Positions 13,032-24,806 of a stretch of 64,000 nt of DNA are shown one piece after another. A program made the translations under genes and the position numbers. Position 1 is the stretch's first letter, and each line of letters begins with the position of its first letter. The DNA is taken from the NCBI GenBank assembly GCA_905182985.1, contig CAJJDN010000082.1, positions 228,255-292,254 of the forward strand, written 5' to 3'. This stretch comes from Paramecium sonneborni. Its lineage: Eukaryota > Ciliophora > Oligohymenophorea > Peniculida > Parameciidae. Below the pieces are notes generated by a model. That model was given only the letters and a program-made list of their open reading frames with translations, searched no databases and was not told the DNA's origin.

Positions 13032-14107
13032 TAGTATAGGAGGTAGAAGAAGAGCATAAGATCCAGGTTATTCAAGAGATACAATAAATTAAATATTGAC
13101 AGAGATGGATGGATTTAAATAGAGTGAAAGTGTTATAGTGATAGGAGCAACAAATTTTGAATAAGTATATAATATTATAATGAATTACAGGTATTAGATC
13201 CAGCATTGAAAAGACCAGGAAGATTTGATAAAATGATTCATGTTCCTTTACCTGATGTGAAAGGTAGAGAATAGATATTTTAATACTATTTACAAAAAAT
13301 AAAATATGATATTGTAAAGGTATTACCATAAAATTTGGCAAGATAAACAAGTGGATTTAGTGGAGCTGATATTTAAAATATGGTTAATGTAGCAATATTA
13401 AATGCTATAAAATATGATAGATAAGTTGCAACAACAGAAGATTTTGAATTTGCAATAGATAGAATTGCAATGGGAGTAGGTAGAAAGAATATGCATGTTA
13501 GTGATAAGGAGAAATTAATGACTGCTTATCATGAAGGTGGACATGCATTAACTAGTTTATTAACTGAAGGAGCAATGCCACTTCATAAAGTTACTATTCT
13601 ACCAAGAGGAGGAGCATTAGGATTTGTATTTATATATATATATAATTATTTAATTAGACAGCAATGCTTCCAGAAAAAGATTAACTTAATTATACTAGAA
13701 AGGGAATAATAGCATCAATTGATGTAGCTATGGGAGGTAGAGCAGCCGAAGATTTGTTTTTGGGAAAAGATGATATTACTAGTGGTTGTAGTAATGATTT
13801 GGCTAAAGCTACTGATCTTGCTTATATGTTTGTCAAACAATTAGGAATGGATGATAAAATATCATTGATCTCCATTTAAAGTGATAGAGTTAAAACTAGT
13901 GATCAATTTGATTACATGGTTGATATGGAAGTTAAGAAAATATTAGAAGTAATATCTTTTTATTAATCTTTTCTTTAGGAATCCTATAATAGAGTTAAAA
14001 ATCTATTAAAACTTAATGAAACCAAACTCAAAGATTTAGCTACAGAATTAGTAAAGAGGGAAACATTATCAGCTGAAGAAATCAAAAAGTTATTATAAAT
14101 TAATTGA
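12001..14107 (+). CDS. Mitochondrial AAA metalloprotease, i-AAA/FtsH family
   Basis: 655 residues with five introns (12080-12105, 12382-12406, 13165-13190, 13626-13657, 13949-13978). ATP-dependent zinc protease that degrades inner-membrane proteins. Elements in order: a presequence-like N-terminus ([16 protein letters not shown]), a region like YME1 ahead of the membrane ([19 protein letters not shown]), one membrane segment ([24 protein letters not shown]), Walker A GPPGTGKT, Walker B IFIDEID, the SRH sensor (ALKRPGRFD) and the zinc motif AYHEGGHAL (HExxH). A single membrane segment and the YME1-like pre-domain favour the intermembrane-space-facing i-AAA type over m-AAA. Start chosen because a 26-nt intron joins it to the downstream frame. 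Confidence 0.9.
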
Positions 14108-14171
14108 ATATAATTTAAGTGATTATACATTTATTTAACCATTTTTAACAAATAATAAATTTATTTAAATT

Positions 14172-17100
14172 ATGGGTCACGAAGATCTTAATAATGAATC
14201 TGAAAATCATTCCTAAATCTAAGATTCATTATATAGAGATGAAGAAAAAATGGAAGAATCAGCAAATGTGGCATATTTACTTACTTTAGGAATCTTATTA
14301 GGTCTTGCTTTAAGGGAATTGAATAAGAAAACCAAGTAACATTCTAACAATTTTAGATAGATTTCCCTATTCCCCTATGGTCCTAACATGTGGATTGCTA
14401 ATAGGTTTATTATAAAGTTATCTTGGATATTTGGGAACAAGCGCAAACATTTTGAGTCATATGCATCCGCATTTAATAGTTTATGTCTTTATTCCTGTAC
14501 TTCTATTTGAATCAGCTTTTAATTGTGATTGGTATATCTTCAAATATCAGATTGTCAACATCCTACTTTTAGCTGGACCTGGAGTTGGTTGGGTATAATA
14601 GAATGTATATCTATTAGGGAGCCATTCTTTTAGGAATTGTATTTAAATTGTTCCTATTTTATGGTGATGAAGATATGAATTGGTATTAAGCATTTACTTT
14701 AGGATCTGTATTATCTGCAACAGATCCTGTAGCTGTTGTTGCATTATTAAAAGAATTAGGTGCAAGTGCTGCATTTAATCATTTAATTGAAGGAGAAGCT
14801 TTATTAAATGATGGAGTTGCTATGGTGTTTTTTATATTCTTTAATAAACTCTCTAAAGCTGCTGCAGGAATTGGTGGAGGAGTTACTTTTGGAGGAGTTT
14901 TACTAAATTTCTTTAGGAATTCTATAGTAGGTCCATTATTAGGAGTTGTTGTAGGATTTTTTGGAGCTTTATGGGCTAAAAAAATTGTAGGAGATGATGT
15001 TGAAGTAGGTTGGTTAACATTTATATTTACATATCTTACATTTTATTGGGCTGAATTTTGTTTCTTTAAAACAAGTGGATTATTAGCTGTTGTATCTTTA
15101 GGTTTATTTTGGAGTGCATTTGGAAAAACTAGAATAAGATCAGAAAGTGAACATGCTGTACATACTGTTTGGAGTTTTGTTCAATATTTTTGTGATACAA
15201 CAGTGTTTTTATTAGTAGGTATGATAGTAGGTACAGAAGTGATAGAAGAGAATTACATTTACACATCAGATTATTTTAGAATGATTTTATTTTATTTCTT
15301 TATGATAATATGCAGATACTTAATGGTTATATCATTTTGGCCATTATTAAAGAAATATGGATATCCAATGTCATAACCAGAATTAATAGTATTTGTTTAT
15401 GGAGGGTTAAGAGGTGCATTAGGTTTAACACTTTCATTGATGGTTGGATGTGATGAAGATCTACCATAAAGATTTAGACATTTAGCTGTATTTTTCACTG
15501 CTGGAATGGCTGCTCTTACAAATCTTGTTAATGGTACAACTTGTAAAGCTTTAGTGAATTATTTAAATATGATAGAAAATCCAGTAATAAAAAAGAGAGT
15601 TTACAAACGTTATTTAACTGATATGATTGTTAATTAAACTGATACAATAAAAGAATTAGAAGGAGATGAACATTTTGCTATGGCTGATTGGAATTAAGTT
15701 AAATCACTTGTTGGTTCTTAATAATTTTTAGAAGAAGTAGTTTCTTTAGAAAATGAAATCAAATTAATCTAAGGTGGAAATATGAGTAGAATTTCTTATG
15801 AAGGAGTTACTGATACTGAAACTTTTTGCGAAGTTAGATATAGAGTACTAAGAATTCTAAAAGGAATATACTACTCTAAATTTGAACATGGATAATGTGA
15901 TGAAGATTCTGTTAGATTACTTGTAGAATCTAGTGATGTTGCACTTGATCATACTGGATCAATTCTTAATATTTGGGAATAATTATTCTAAAGTTTTACT
16001 AGTTTTAGTAGTATTTAATACTTCTTTAGAGTTAAAGAATGGACATTTCTAGGTGGATATGCTTAATAATATATAACTAAACATTTGGGATTTGTTTATG
16101 ATGTTACAACTACATTTATATCTTCTGCAAATGAAATTATTTCTTTATAATAACATATGCCTGTTAATAAGAATGCAGTCAAATTAATTATGGAAGAAAT
16201 TAAAACTGAAATTAATAAAGCTGAACTCTATTTAGGTAGTTTAAATGATACTTTCCCTGAAGTTATTAGAGCTATTCAAACTAAAAGAGCTTCACATACT
16301 GTACTTATGCATTAAAGACATCATCTTGAAGAAAATCAAAAAAACGGATTTGTTGATGATAAAGAATTTAATTAACTTAAAAGCAATATTGATGCACGTC
16401 TTGTCTAACTTGAAAATCATGTTTTTGATTGGTAAATTCCATCTTTTCATTCTTTTGCTATGGAATTCCCTATTTTTGCTGGTGTTCCTAAAGAAGAATT
16501 AGATACCATCATTAAATCAACATATGAAAAAAGATATTAAACAGATGAAATTATCTATGAAAAAGGTATGACCTGTCAAAATATTTATATTGTTCAAAAA
16601 GGAAATGTTATAGATGAAGTTGGACCTCATTAATTAAAAAAAGGACTAGGAACTCTACTCTCATATGCTAATCTTATTGGAGATGGAAAATGTATGTCTA
16701 CTTCTAGAGCTGTATCTGAATCTGTATTACACTCATTAAATTTAAATGTTCTTAAGTCATTAATGTAAAAATCACCAGCTTTTGAATAAAAAATTTATGT
16801 TAACTCTATAGGTTATTTATTATTTATATTCTTAGAATATTTGATTAAATTATATGAATCATAAGCTGGTCCTTTAGGTTAAATGGAATAAAAAAGTTTA
16901 GGAACATTCCTTAGACAAAAGAGTCAATTCAAAAAGTTTGATATCCATTCTAACGTTGAATTTATGTTTGGTGGATACATAATTAGAGGAGAAATACAAA
17001 GTTGCATACAAGATGAAAATGAAGGTATTGAACGTTACAATGATTATTGGTAATAATTTAATTCTAAATTAGTTATGTACCACCAAGAGAAAATGATTTT

Positions 17101-17262
17101 ACTGTCACAAAAGCACTTATATGTCTAATATTTGATGATTCAATAGATGTGATAAAGTAGGATAGATTAGAGTAATTCAATTTAGAGAATCAGGAAGAAG
17201 TAATAGAGCAAAGATTTTCAAGGATAGATGTTCAATAGAAATATTAATAATAAGAATTATGA
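14172..17262 (+). CDS. SOS1/NHE-like Na+/H+ exchanger with C-terminal cNMP-like domain
   Basis: 1005 residues, introns at 14336-14360, 14593-14617 and 17050-17072. The first 430 residues are a CPA1 antiporter domain with the ion-binding signature SATDPVAVVALL, EGEALLNDG and VYGGLRGALGL. A long cytosolic C-terminus follows, containing a cyclic-nucleotide-binding-like domain at about residues 740-870 (FAMEFPIFAGVPKEELDTII...IYEKGMTCQNIYIVQKGNVI). There is no obvious extra voltage-sensor block, so the layout is closer to plant SOS1 than to sperm NHE (SLC9C). Likely role: Na+/H+ exchange at the cell or ciliary membrane. Whether the C-terminal domain binds a nucleotide is not shown. Confidence 0.88.
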
Positions 17263-17309
17263 ATAAATAAAAAAATTATATAATTAAAATTGGAATATAT
17301 CTTGTTTTC

Positions 17310-17686
17310 ATGAATAATATTTAATAAAATAAATTAGCATATGATTTTGGTAGTGATGGGGCTGAATAAGAATCTATTTAAAAGAATTTAAATGGAGGGA
17401 TGAATACTATAAGGAGGTATATAGGTACATCAAATATATTAGTATTTCTTATTCATCACATATTCTTGATCTTTTTATTGGTCTTTCATAAGAACATCTT
17501 GGTAATATATAAGATATATATAATGATTCTCTATTAAGATTGGTTTTTTTTTAAGATTTCAAAAGCGTCTATTGGAAAAGAAGCAGCAGTTGGGTGATTT
17601 AATATACTGTTAAGTTTTTTGAAAAAATCTTTCTTAAGATGTAATAGTAAGATTATTAGTTGTTTTATTAGTAAGAGAGATATTGA
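17310..17686 (+). CDS. Small protein of unknown function
   Basis: 116 residues with one 26-nt intron (17417-17442). The gene starts 47 bp after the exchanger stop. The protein starts MNNIQQNKLAYDFGSDG and contains SSHILDLFIGLSQEHL and an aromatic/basic segment VYWKRSSSWVIQY. No family recognised. The intron borders and protein-like composition support it, but it is short and a competing minus-strand frame runs through part of the same DNA. Confidence 0.4.
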
Positions 17687-18321
17687 ATGGCTAAATCAAA
17701 ATTTGGTTTGCTTAATTTTGATTATAATTCTAAAATCTCATTTATAATTTTAATATTAGCCATTTTAACTTTCTTGAAATTAAAATTCGATGAATAAGCT
17801 TTAATTCTTAAATGTAGGATTGGATAAAAAGAATCTATGATTTCTTAAATAAATTAATTTCAATTTATTTTACAATTTTATTTTGATAACTCAAATTAAA
17901 AATTACAAATAACCAAGCATGGTATTAGATAGATATCTTAAAGATTTTAGAATGGATAGAACAAAATAATTATTTATCATCAAAAATGTAGTTTCCTTTG
18001 TTTACTTTTTGATATTTTCAAATTTCTTTTATTCATATTTAATAATCTCCTCTTTTAAAAGTTCTTCAACATCAATGAACATACAATTAATTAATCTGAT
18101 TGTCTTTCTTTAATATCTTAAATGTCATTCGAATAAATAAATTGTTGAAATAAAGATAAATTTAATCAATTTCTAAAATAGATGTTATTCAATTATATAT
18201 AAATTGTAAAATACAATTTATGAACAAAAGTTACTTTCTCTTAGATGCAGTATAGAATGAAATAATCTCTATCTAAATTTTTAACGATAAATAGATAATA
18301 TAATATAAACAATAGATAGAA
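17687..18321. other. Stretch with competing ORFs, no confident gene
   Basis: On the plus strand a 153-residue frame (17687-18148) starts MAKSKFGLLNFD and has one hydrophobic segment. On the minus strand, charged protein-like segments occur (17891-18082 contains EELLKEEIIKYEQKKFENIK), but frames do not join by a normal intron. With only one stop codon and high AT content, frames of this size can arise by chance. I do not choose between them. Confidence 0.3.
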
Positions 18322-18891
18322 TCAATTTTATTTTTTATTTTTTGCAATTTGTGAATCTAATCTCTTTTTTTCTTTTTCATGTTCTAATTTCTCAAAATAT
18401 GGCTTTATGTACACTTTATCCAAATAGCAATAGATTTGATAAATAACAAACATTACAAATCCATGAATCATGCATGATCTCATATAATCGAAAAAACACC
18501 ATGCTATATTGAACCCAAATACAATTAGAATTAATAATGAATATCTGTATAATCCTTATTGTAATTTTCTATCATATTTCTCCAAACGATCATGATATAA
18601 AATAATTATTTTTTTATATTTCTCATTAGTTTGATTTATACAATCTTCATCTTCATATAAAGATACTTCTTTAAGCCATTTATCCTTATAATAATTGTAC
18701 TTATATTGATTATATACAATTCTAAATAATTTAAAGAATCCTAATATAGAAGAATATGTAATTAAAGCCCACATACTTCCAATTAAACATCTAATAACAA
18801 CATCTAATATCTAAACTGATATCATTGCTTTATATTTAGCTCTTAATGCTTAAATTGAATTATCTTCTTCTTCTAATTATTCGATTTGCAT
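18322..18891 (-). CDS. Small multi-pass membrane protein, unknown family
   Basis: 189 residues, no intron. The N-terminus is acidic (MQIEQLEEEDNS). Hydrophobic segments lie at about residues 30-55 (VVIRCLIGSMWALITYSSILGF) and 115-165 (YSLLILIVFGFNIAWCFF and GFVMFVIYQIYCY), separated by a charged cytosolic loop rich in K/Y/D. The C-terminus is basic (EHEKEKKRLDSQIAKNKK). No motif or family recognised. Divergent from the next plus-strand gene, with only 83 bp between starts. Confidence 0.6.
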
Positions 18892-18974
18892 TTATTCTTA
18901 TTTAGAAATTATATAAATAGATTTCTAATAAAATTTTAAATTTAAATTTATAGTGCGCCAAATTGCTCTCAAAA

Positions 18975-19530
18975 ATGAATCACTCAACTTAAAAATCATA
19001 ATCACATTCAGCAGAAAGACGCTCTACTTCAATTTTTATACATCCTTTTCCTAAACCTCCAAGTTTTTCTGATATATCAATATTTAAGATTGATTTTAGT
19101 AAGGAAAATATTCCACCCTAAAAAATAAGTTGGGGATAATATTCTTAATCTCTTTAATTATCTACTATTTCTTAAAAGAAAAAGCCAACATAAAAATATG
19201 TTGAATTGGAATCTCAAACTGATTCCAAAATTAAATTCAAATTTCCTCTATATACAGATCATCAACTTGGCATCAAACCAGAATTTTAAAATTTATTGTA
19301 AGAAGCATATGATAATGATGATGATATCAATACAAAAGAAAGTGTAATGAATTTTTTTATAGATGTTTGCAAAAAAGATTTAATATAAGGGATAGTTGAA
19401 AATCAATAAATTAAAGATTAACAAGGGTATTTAAAGTATTAATATAAATAGAAATCCCATTCTAAATTTTTCAGGCTTGACACAAAGATTAAGTGCTCAA
19501 TATGAATCTATAAAGGAGAATGCAGAATGA
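18975..19530 (+). CDS. Hypothetical Ser/Lys/Pro-rich protein
   Basis: 176 residues with one 25-nt intron (19427-19451). It starts MNHSTQKSQSHSAERRSTS and continues with a proline-rich stretch (IHPFPKPPSFSDISIF). It ends with a probable amphipathic helix (LTQRLSAQYESIKENAE). Without the intron the frame ends early in unlikely sequence; with it the last exon reads naturally. No domain recognised; the composition suggests a cytosolic, partly disordered protein. Confidence 0.5.
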
Positions 19531-19651
19531 TATTCAATCAATTTTTATCATTCTGTTCATTTTTCAAATTTTAATTCAAACCATGACTCCCATTTCTTTA
19601 TTATAATGTTAAAGTTACCAAAATAATTAGAATTTTTAGTATAAATAAAAT

Positions 19652-21780
19652 TCAATATTCATCATAATAATTATCTTCAGTCAACTTTTCTTCAAATAAG
19701 GATTTTAATCCTTTTCCTTCTATTCTTGAATCGAAAACTATATCAAAATTATTGATTTCTTAATAAATTTCAATATCTCTTTTTTTCTCTTTTGGCCAAA
19801 TTAATGGTGATGGAAATAATACATCTAATCCTAATTATAAAACATTATCTAATAATTGATATGTATAATCCTTCATAAACTCTATATCAGTTTCAAAAAC
19901 AGGATTTGGTTCTGTATTAAGTAACCAAGGTTTGCTATTATTATCAATTACAATTAAAACTTTAAGTAACTAATTAAAATAATTTTTAATACTTCAAAGT
20001 TGTGATCTTTTACTGCCATCTGAATAAATATAGATTTTAAATATTCACTTAAAATATGTTTTATTTATGGATAAATCTTATTTTCATAATCAATATTAAG
20101 TTCTTTAAAATAGTTCTATATACTTTTCATAGAAATTAACTAATTTAATATTGTTTATTTTGTATTTTCAATTTCAATTATATGGGATTTATTATCAAAA
20201 CCAGAAAATTGTATTTTTGATTATTAACCATAATACTATTCATATATATATCCCCTAACAATCCCATTTATTTAAGTTATTAGTAAATAATAACATAGAT
20301 CTAATTTTATTTCTTAAAATTCGATTGAATTTATATATTATTATACTATAAAACTCTATTAATCTCTGTTTGGCATCTTAAATTCTTTATTAAGATGATT
20401 AAAAACACTTTCTGTATTTTGACATATCATTATTATATCATCTTCTTTAATATCACTTTTTCTTACAACCCAAAAGTCGGTTGATGTATTAAGATTCTTT
20501 AAAAATTCATAAAGCAGATTTTCACCTAAATAATCCACTACCATAGACAGTGGTATAAAATTATCAACATATTATCTTGTAAGTTGACAATATTTAATAA
20601 TTTAGTTAATCAAATTCTTTTTTGTCCACAATGGATATGATCGATCTATGTGATTATGAACTTTTATAATAGGTGACAATAAATTTAATTTATTTTCAAC
20701 AGCAAATTTCATATAATTTTCCACTCCTTCAGATTTTTATAAAATTTATTCAAATGGTTGAAACTCTTTTTTATCACTAATATGTCTTTATTCTTATTTA
20801 TTTAAAAAAGAAATTGAAGCCTAAGAATTCCATAAGAATTCAACATCTTCACCTTTATTATTTGATTCTTACCACCACCATCTATAACTAAAACATTTTC
20901 TCAATATTTTCTCATTATTTGCATCTTTTAAAAAATATTTTTAAACCCTTATTGCAGATGGTCTAATATATATTAAATGAATGCATTAATTTTCAAAAAT
21001 ACATTTCTAAAAATTCTTTATTTTTCTATTTATTTAATCCTCATAATAATAATTTTAAAGCAAATGTATGGATTTTTTTTTTGATTTTAATTTATTCCAA
21101 TTTTTTTCTTTAAATTCTTTCTCTTTAGTAACTACTTATTTCTAAGGATATACAAAATTCTTCTCGTTTGATATTGGTGATAAATATTTTTCTTATTATC
21201 TTTTAATAGGTTTTTCCAGATCTTTAACAGATTTTTCATTTTGAAATGCAACTATATGCTGAGAATTTTTTATATACTAAAAATTATGAATATAACCAGT
21301 TTTAAACTAAGTGGATGGGGATTAATCAATTTTCTTTTCTTTATTTCCTTAATATTTATTGTCTTCAAGAGCGTTTTCCAAAATTTTTCTTTAACTTTAT
21401 AAATTCCTCATTGAATGAGGGGATTATTTATTCATTATTTAAGGAGACATTTATTGTTTTATAGACTAAATTCTACCTCTAAAATTTGTACAAAGTTCAT
21501 CAAAATTTTCTTCTCTTTTTGATTTAAGACTGCTTGGAGATTCAATAAAAGAGAGATCTCGAAAACTTTGATTTTATTTGATTGATATTTAATTAAGAAA
21601 AAGTTTAGGCTTTGAGCTAGAAATTACCTTTAATTTTGGTTAAAAATAATGATTTGCAATCTAATGAGGTTTTTAGTTTTATTGAAATGTTAGATCATAA
21701 TATTGTGAATTATCTAAATCCCTAACTGAATTACTTTATTGGCTTTTAGTTTCTGTTTAAAATTTTAGGATTGAGGGCAT
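19652..21780 (-). CDS. Tubulin tyrosine ligase-like (TTLL) protein with altered catalytic motif
   Basis: 701 residues, one intron (19970-19992). The first 240 residues are Gln/Ser/Lys-rich and probably disordered. The TTL/ATP-grasp region follows: LWTKKNLINQIIKYC, WVVRKSDIKEDDIIM, FIVQQYI, then KLDLCYYLLIT in place of the usual K-x-DLRxYxLIT, and KPWLLNTEPNPVF in place of WLLEVNxNP. The arginine of DLR is thus Cys, and the metal-binding Glu and Asn of LLEVN appear as Asn and Glu. TTLL enzymes add glutamate, glycine or tyrosine to tubulin in cilia; this member may have lost or changed activity. The fold assignment rests mainly on the spacing of these motifs. Confidence 0.75.
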
Positions 21781-22055
21781 TTTTAATTTCATCTATTATT
21801 TTTATTGTTTTAATTACTATTTTATTATTTTATCAATTCTAAATAAAACTTCACTATTTTATGAAAGACATTTTATAATCCTGATTTAATGGGATTTAAA
21901 TGAAATAATTATGAAGAATATATATTTGGTATTTTTTTTATCGATTTCAACATTATCCTAAAATTAAATAAAGAAAAAATTTAATTATATTATCAAACAT
22001 AGAGTAATTTTAGAAACATTTTTTTTTTAATTAAATATATTCTATTTTATTATTA

Positions 22056-22776
22056 TTATTATTTAACCCAACTTATAATGATAATCATTTATTCGTAATT
22101 TTCTTATCATATTCTTAATCAGGTGCTTTCTCATTATATGTGAACCGAACATTCAGTTGAGTTGCACCATTATTACGTTTTTAATTTAGTTAGTTTACTT
22201 TCCATTATTTTTCTATTTCTTTAGTTAACGCAGATAATCCCATCCATGGGTATTGTTATTTATAAATGTCATAATATTTTAATCTATATTGTTAATAACT
22301 CATAACCTCATTATTTTTTGAGTTTACAATTATTTAATTATTTATATTGTTTTGGTTAACTAAAGGAAGAATTTCTATTTAAATGTTATTATTATGATTT
22401 TAACTTATATTATTGAATTTTGTTGTTTCAGATATCATTTATTATTATTTATTAATTTGATCTAACTGTAAATAATATTAGGATAGCTTTTATTATTGTT
22501 ATTCATTTGATAATTTTTCTTCCAAATTCTATAAAGTTTATGACATTTGTCGATTTTAAAGTTGTTATTATTATAAAAGATTTTAGTTTTATTAAATTTC
22601 TTCTATTTTACATTGTTAGGTTTATACATTTGAAAATACTGATGTCATATATGATGGTGAAGTTTGAAGCAATTATTGTTATTTTTGTTATAATTACTAT
22701 TAAGGTTATGTTAAATTTAAATTTTAATATTATTATTTGGATTATTCAGATTATTCATTTTAAAGTACTAATGTCA
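22056..22776 (+). repeat. Left contig end that overlaps 23377-24090 (unmerged)
   Basis: This 721-nt segment matches 23377-24090 at about 97-98% with net 7 nt of indels (gataatttttcttcc versus gagatcttcc, and ttcttctattttacattg versus ttctttttttgcattg). The match ends exactly at the left edge of the N run and begins exactly where the right contig begins. That is the pattern of two overlapping contig ends placed side by side, not of a biological tandem repeat. This copy keeps the reading frame of the minus-strand gene. Confidence 0.85.
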
Positions 22777-24806
22777 NNNNNNNNNNNNNNNNNNNNNNNN
22801 NNNNNNNNNNNNNNNNNNNNNNNNNNNNNNNNNNNNNNNNNNNNNNNNNNNNNNNNNNNNNNNNNNNNNNNNNNNNNNNNNNNNNNNNNNNNNNNNNNNN
22901 NNNNNNNNNNNNNNNNNNNNNNNNNNNNNNNNNNNNNNNNNNNNNNNNNNNNNNNNNNNNNNNNNNNNNNNNNNNNNNNNNNNNNNNNNNNNNNNNNNNN
23001 NNNNNNNNNNNNNNNNNNNNNNNNNNNNNNNNNNNNNNNNNNNNNNNNNNNNNNNNNNNNNNNNNNNNNNNNNNNNNNNNNNNNNNNNNNNNNNNNNNNN
23101 NNNNNNNNNNNNNNNNNNNNNNNNNNNNNNNNNNNNNNNNNNNNNNNNNNNNNNNNNNNNNNNNNNNNNNNNNNNNNNNNNNNNNNNNNNNNNNNNNNNN
23201 NNNNNNNNNNNNNNNNNNNNNNNNNNNNNNNNNNNNNNNNNNNNNNNNNNNNNNNNNNNNNNNNNNNNNNNNNNNNNNNNNNNNNNNNNNNNNNNNNNNN
23301 NNNNNNNNNNNNNNNNNNNNNNNNNNNNNNNNNNNNNNNNNNNNNNNNNNNNNNNNNNNNNNNNNNNNNNNNNNNNTTATTATTTAACCCAACATATAAT
23401 GATAATCATTTATTCGTAATTTTCTTATCATATACTTAATCAGGTGCTTTTTCATTATATGTGGACCCAACATTCAGTTGAGTTGCATCATTAATACGTT
23501 TTTAATTTAATTAGTTTACTTTCCATTATTTTTCTATTTCTTTAGTTAACGCAGATAATCCCATCCATGGGTATTGTTATTTATAAATGTCATAATATTT
23601 TAATCTATATTGTTAATAACTCAAAACCTCATTATTTTTTGAGTTTACAATTATTTAATTATTTATATTGTTTTGGTTAACTAAAGGAAGAATTTCTATT
23701 TAAATGTTATTATTATGATTTTAACTTATATTATTGAATTTTGTTGTTTCAGATATCATTTATTATTATTTATTAATTTGATCTAACTGTAAATAATATT
23801 AGGATAGCTTTTATTATTGTTATTCATTTGAGATCTTCCAAATTCTATAAAGTTTATGAGATTTGTCGATTTTAAAGTTGTTATTATTATAAAAGATTTT
23901 AGTTTTATTAAATTTCTTTTTTTGCATTGTTAGGTTTATACATTTGAAAATACTGATGTCATATATGATGGTGAAGTTTTAAGCAATTATTGTTATTTTT
24001 GTTATAATTACTATTAAGGTTATGTTAAATTTAAATTTTAATATTATTATTTGGATTATTCAGATTATTCATTTTAAAGTACTAATGTCATATATGATAG
24101 TGATGTTGTAAGAAATTAATTTTATTTTTACTAAAATTACTTTTATTCTTAAGATTAAGCTTTTTATTGCTGGTAATCTTATTATTAACATAATTATGTG
24201 ATTTCCTTTTGTTATATTTCTTAATCAACAACTAGTTCCATATATGAAGGAAATTTTATATCTTAGTTTAAATATGTAGATAACTCTTCTTATTTATCCT
24301 TAATCTATTATTCTATTAAAGTATTTTAAATTTTAATATCATTAGATTTATGATTAAAATTATTATTATATTCATGAATCTTTAGTTACTCTATAGATTC
24401 TTATAGGTGGCTTTAGTTTATTTAAATATCTTTAAATAAGTTGTTTTGGTTCTGTGGGATACTATTATTGAATGAAATATCCTTTTTTAAGGTTGTTAAA
24501 TTAGAATAATTTTTTGATGATGATTAGTGTGATTAAATATTATTGAACTATTTATTCCTTTTCGGAGTCTTAAATTAAATATTGCTTATTTATGTAGATA
24601 ATGTAATTTGCTGGTTTAGAATAGTTATTAATTATTAGATTATCCTAGTTATTAGATTTTGGTGGAAAATTGTTATTTGAATTTAATTTTTTGTTAAATA
24701 CAATTATTATGGTATATAGAATTCTAAATCCATTTTGATAGTGTTATAGTATACTCTAATAATTAATAAAGGTTTTAAGTTGACGTTTATAAGTTGTTGC
24801 CACCAT
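22085..24806 (-). CDS. Gln-rich protein with SYM repeats and HMG-box-like C-terminus (spans gap)
   Basis: Merging the contig overlap (24806 to 24091, then 22776 to 22085) and removing one intron (24724-24754, 31 nt) gives one frame of 458 residues with TGA at 22085-22087. It starts MVATTYKRQL. The middle has a loosely repeated motif in a Gln-rich background: PSYMELVV, LSYMTLVL and PSYMTSVF, spaced about 45 residues apart. A coiled-coil-like Gln/Glu segment follows. Near the C-terminus the sequence YDIYKQQYPWMGLSALTKEIEKQWKV resembles part of an HMG box, which would suggest DNA binding in the nucleus. That similarity is by eye only. Confidence 0.6.
22777..23376. other. Assembly gap, 600 N
   Basis: Run of exactly 600 N. 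Since the flanks overlap each other completely, the real distance is probably negative and the gap size is a scaffold estimate, not missing sequence. Confidence 0.9.
23377..24090 (+). repeat. Right contig start, overlap partner of 22056-22776
   Basis: Second copy of the overlap. Two indels here break the reading frame of the minus-strand gene, while the left copy is intact. This suggests lower sequence quality at this contig end, or an allelic or paralogous variant. Confidence 0.8.

Noticed and set aside
22507..23439. Plus-strand ORF spanning the N run
   Set aside because: It exists only because N codons do not stop translation; its ends are antisense to the Gln-rich gene.
22056..24090. Tandem repeat array or palindrome around the gap
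   Set aside because: Copies are in direct orientation and end exactly at the gap edges, the pattern of unmerged contig ends.
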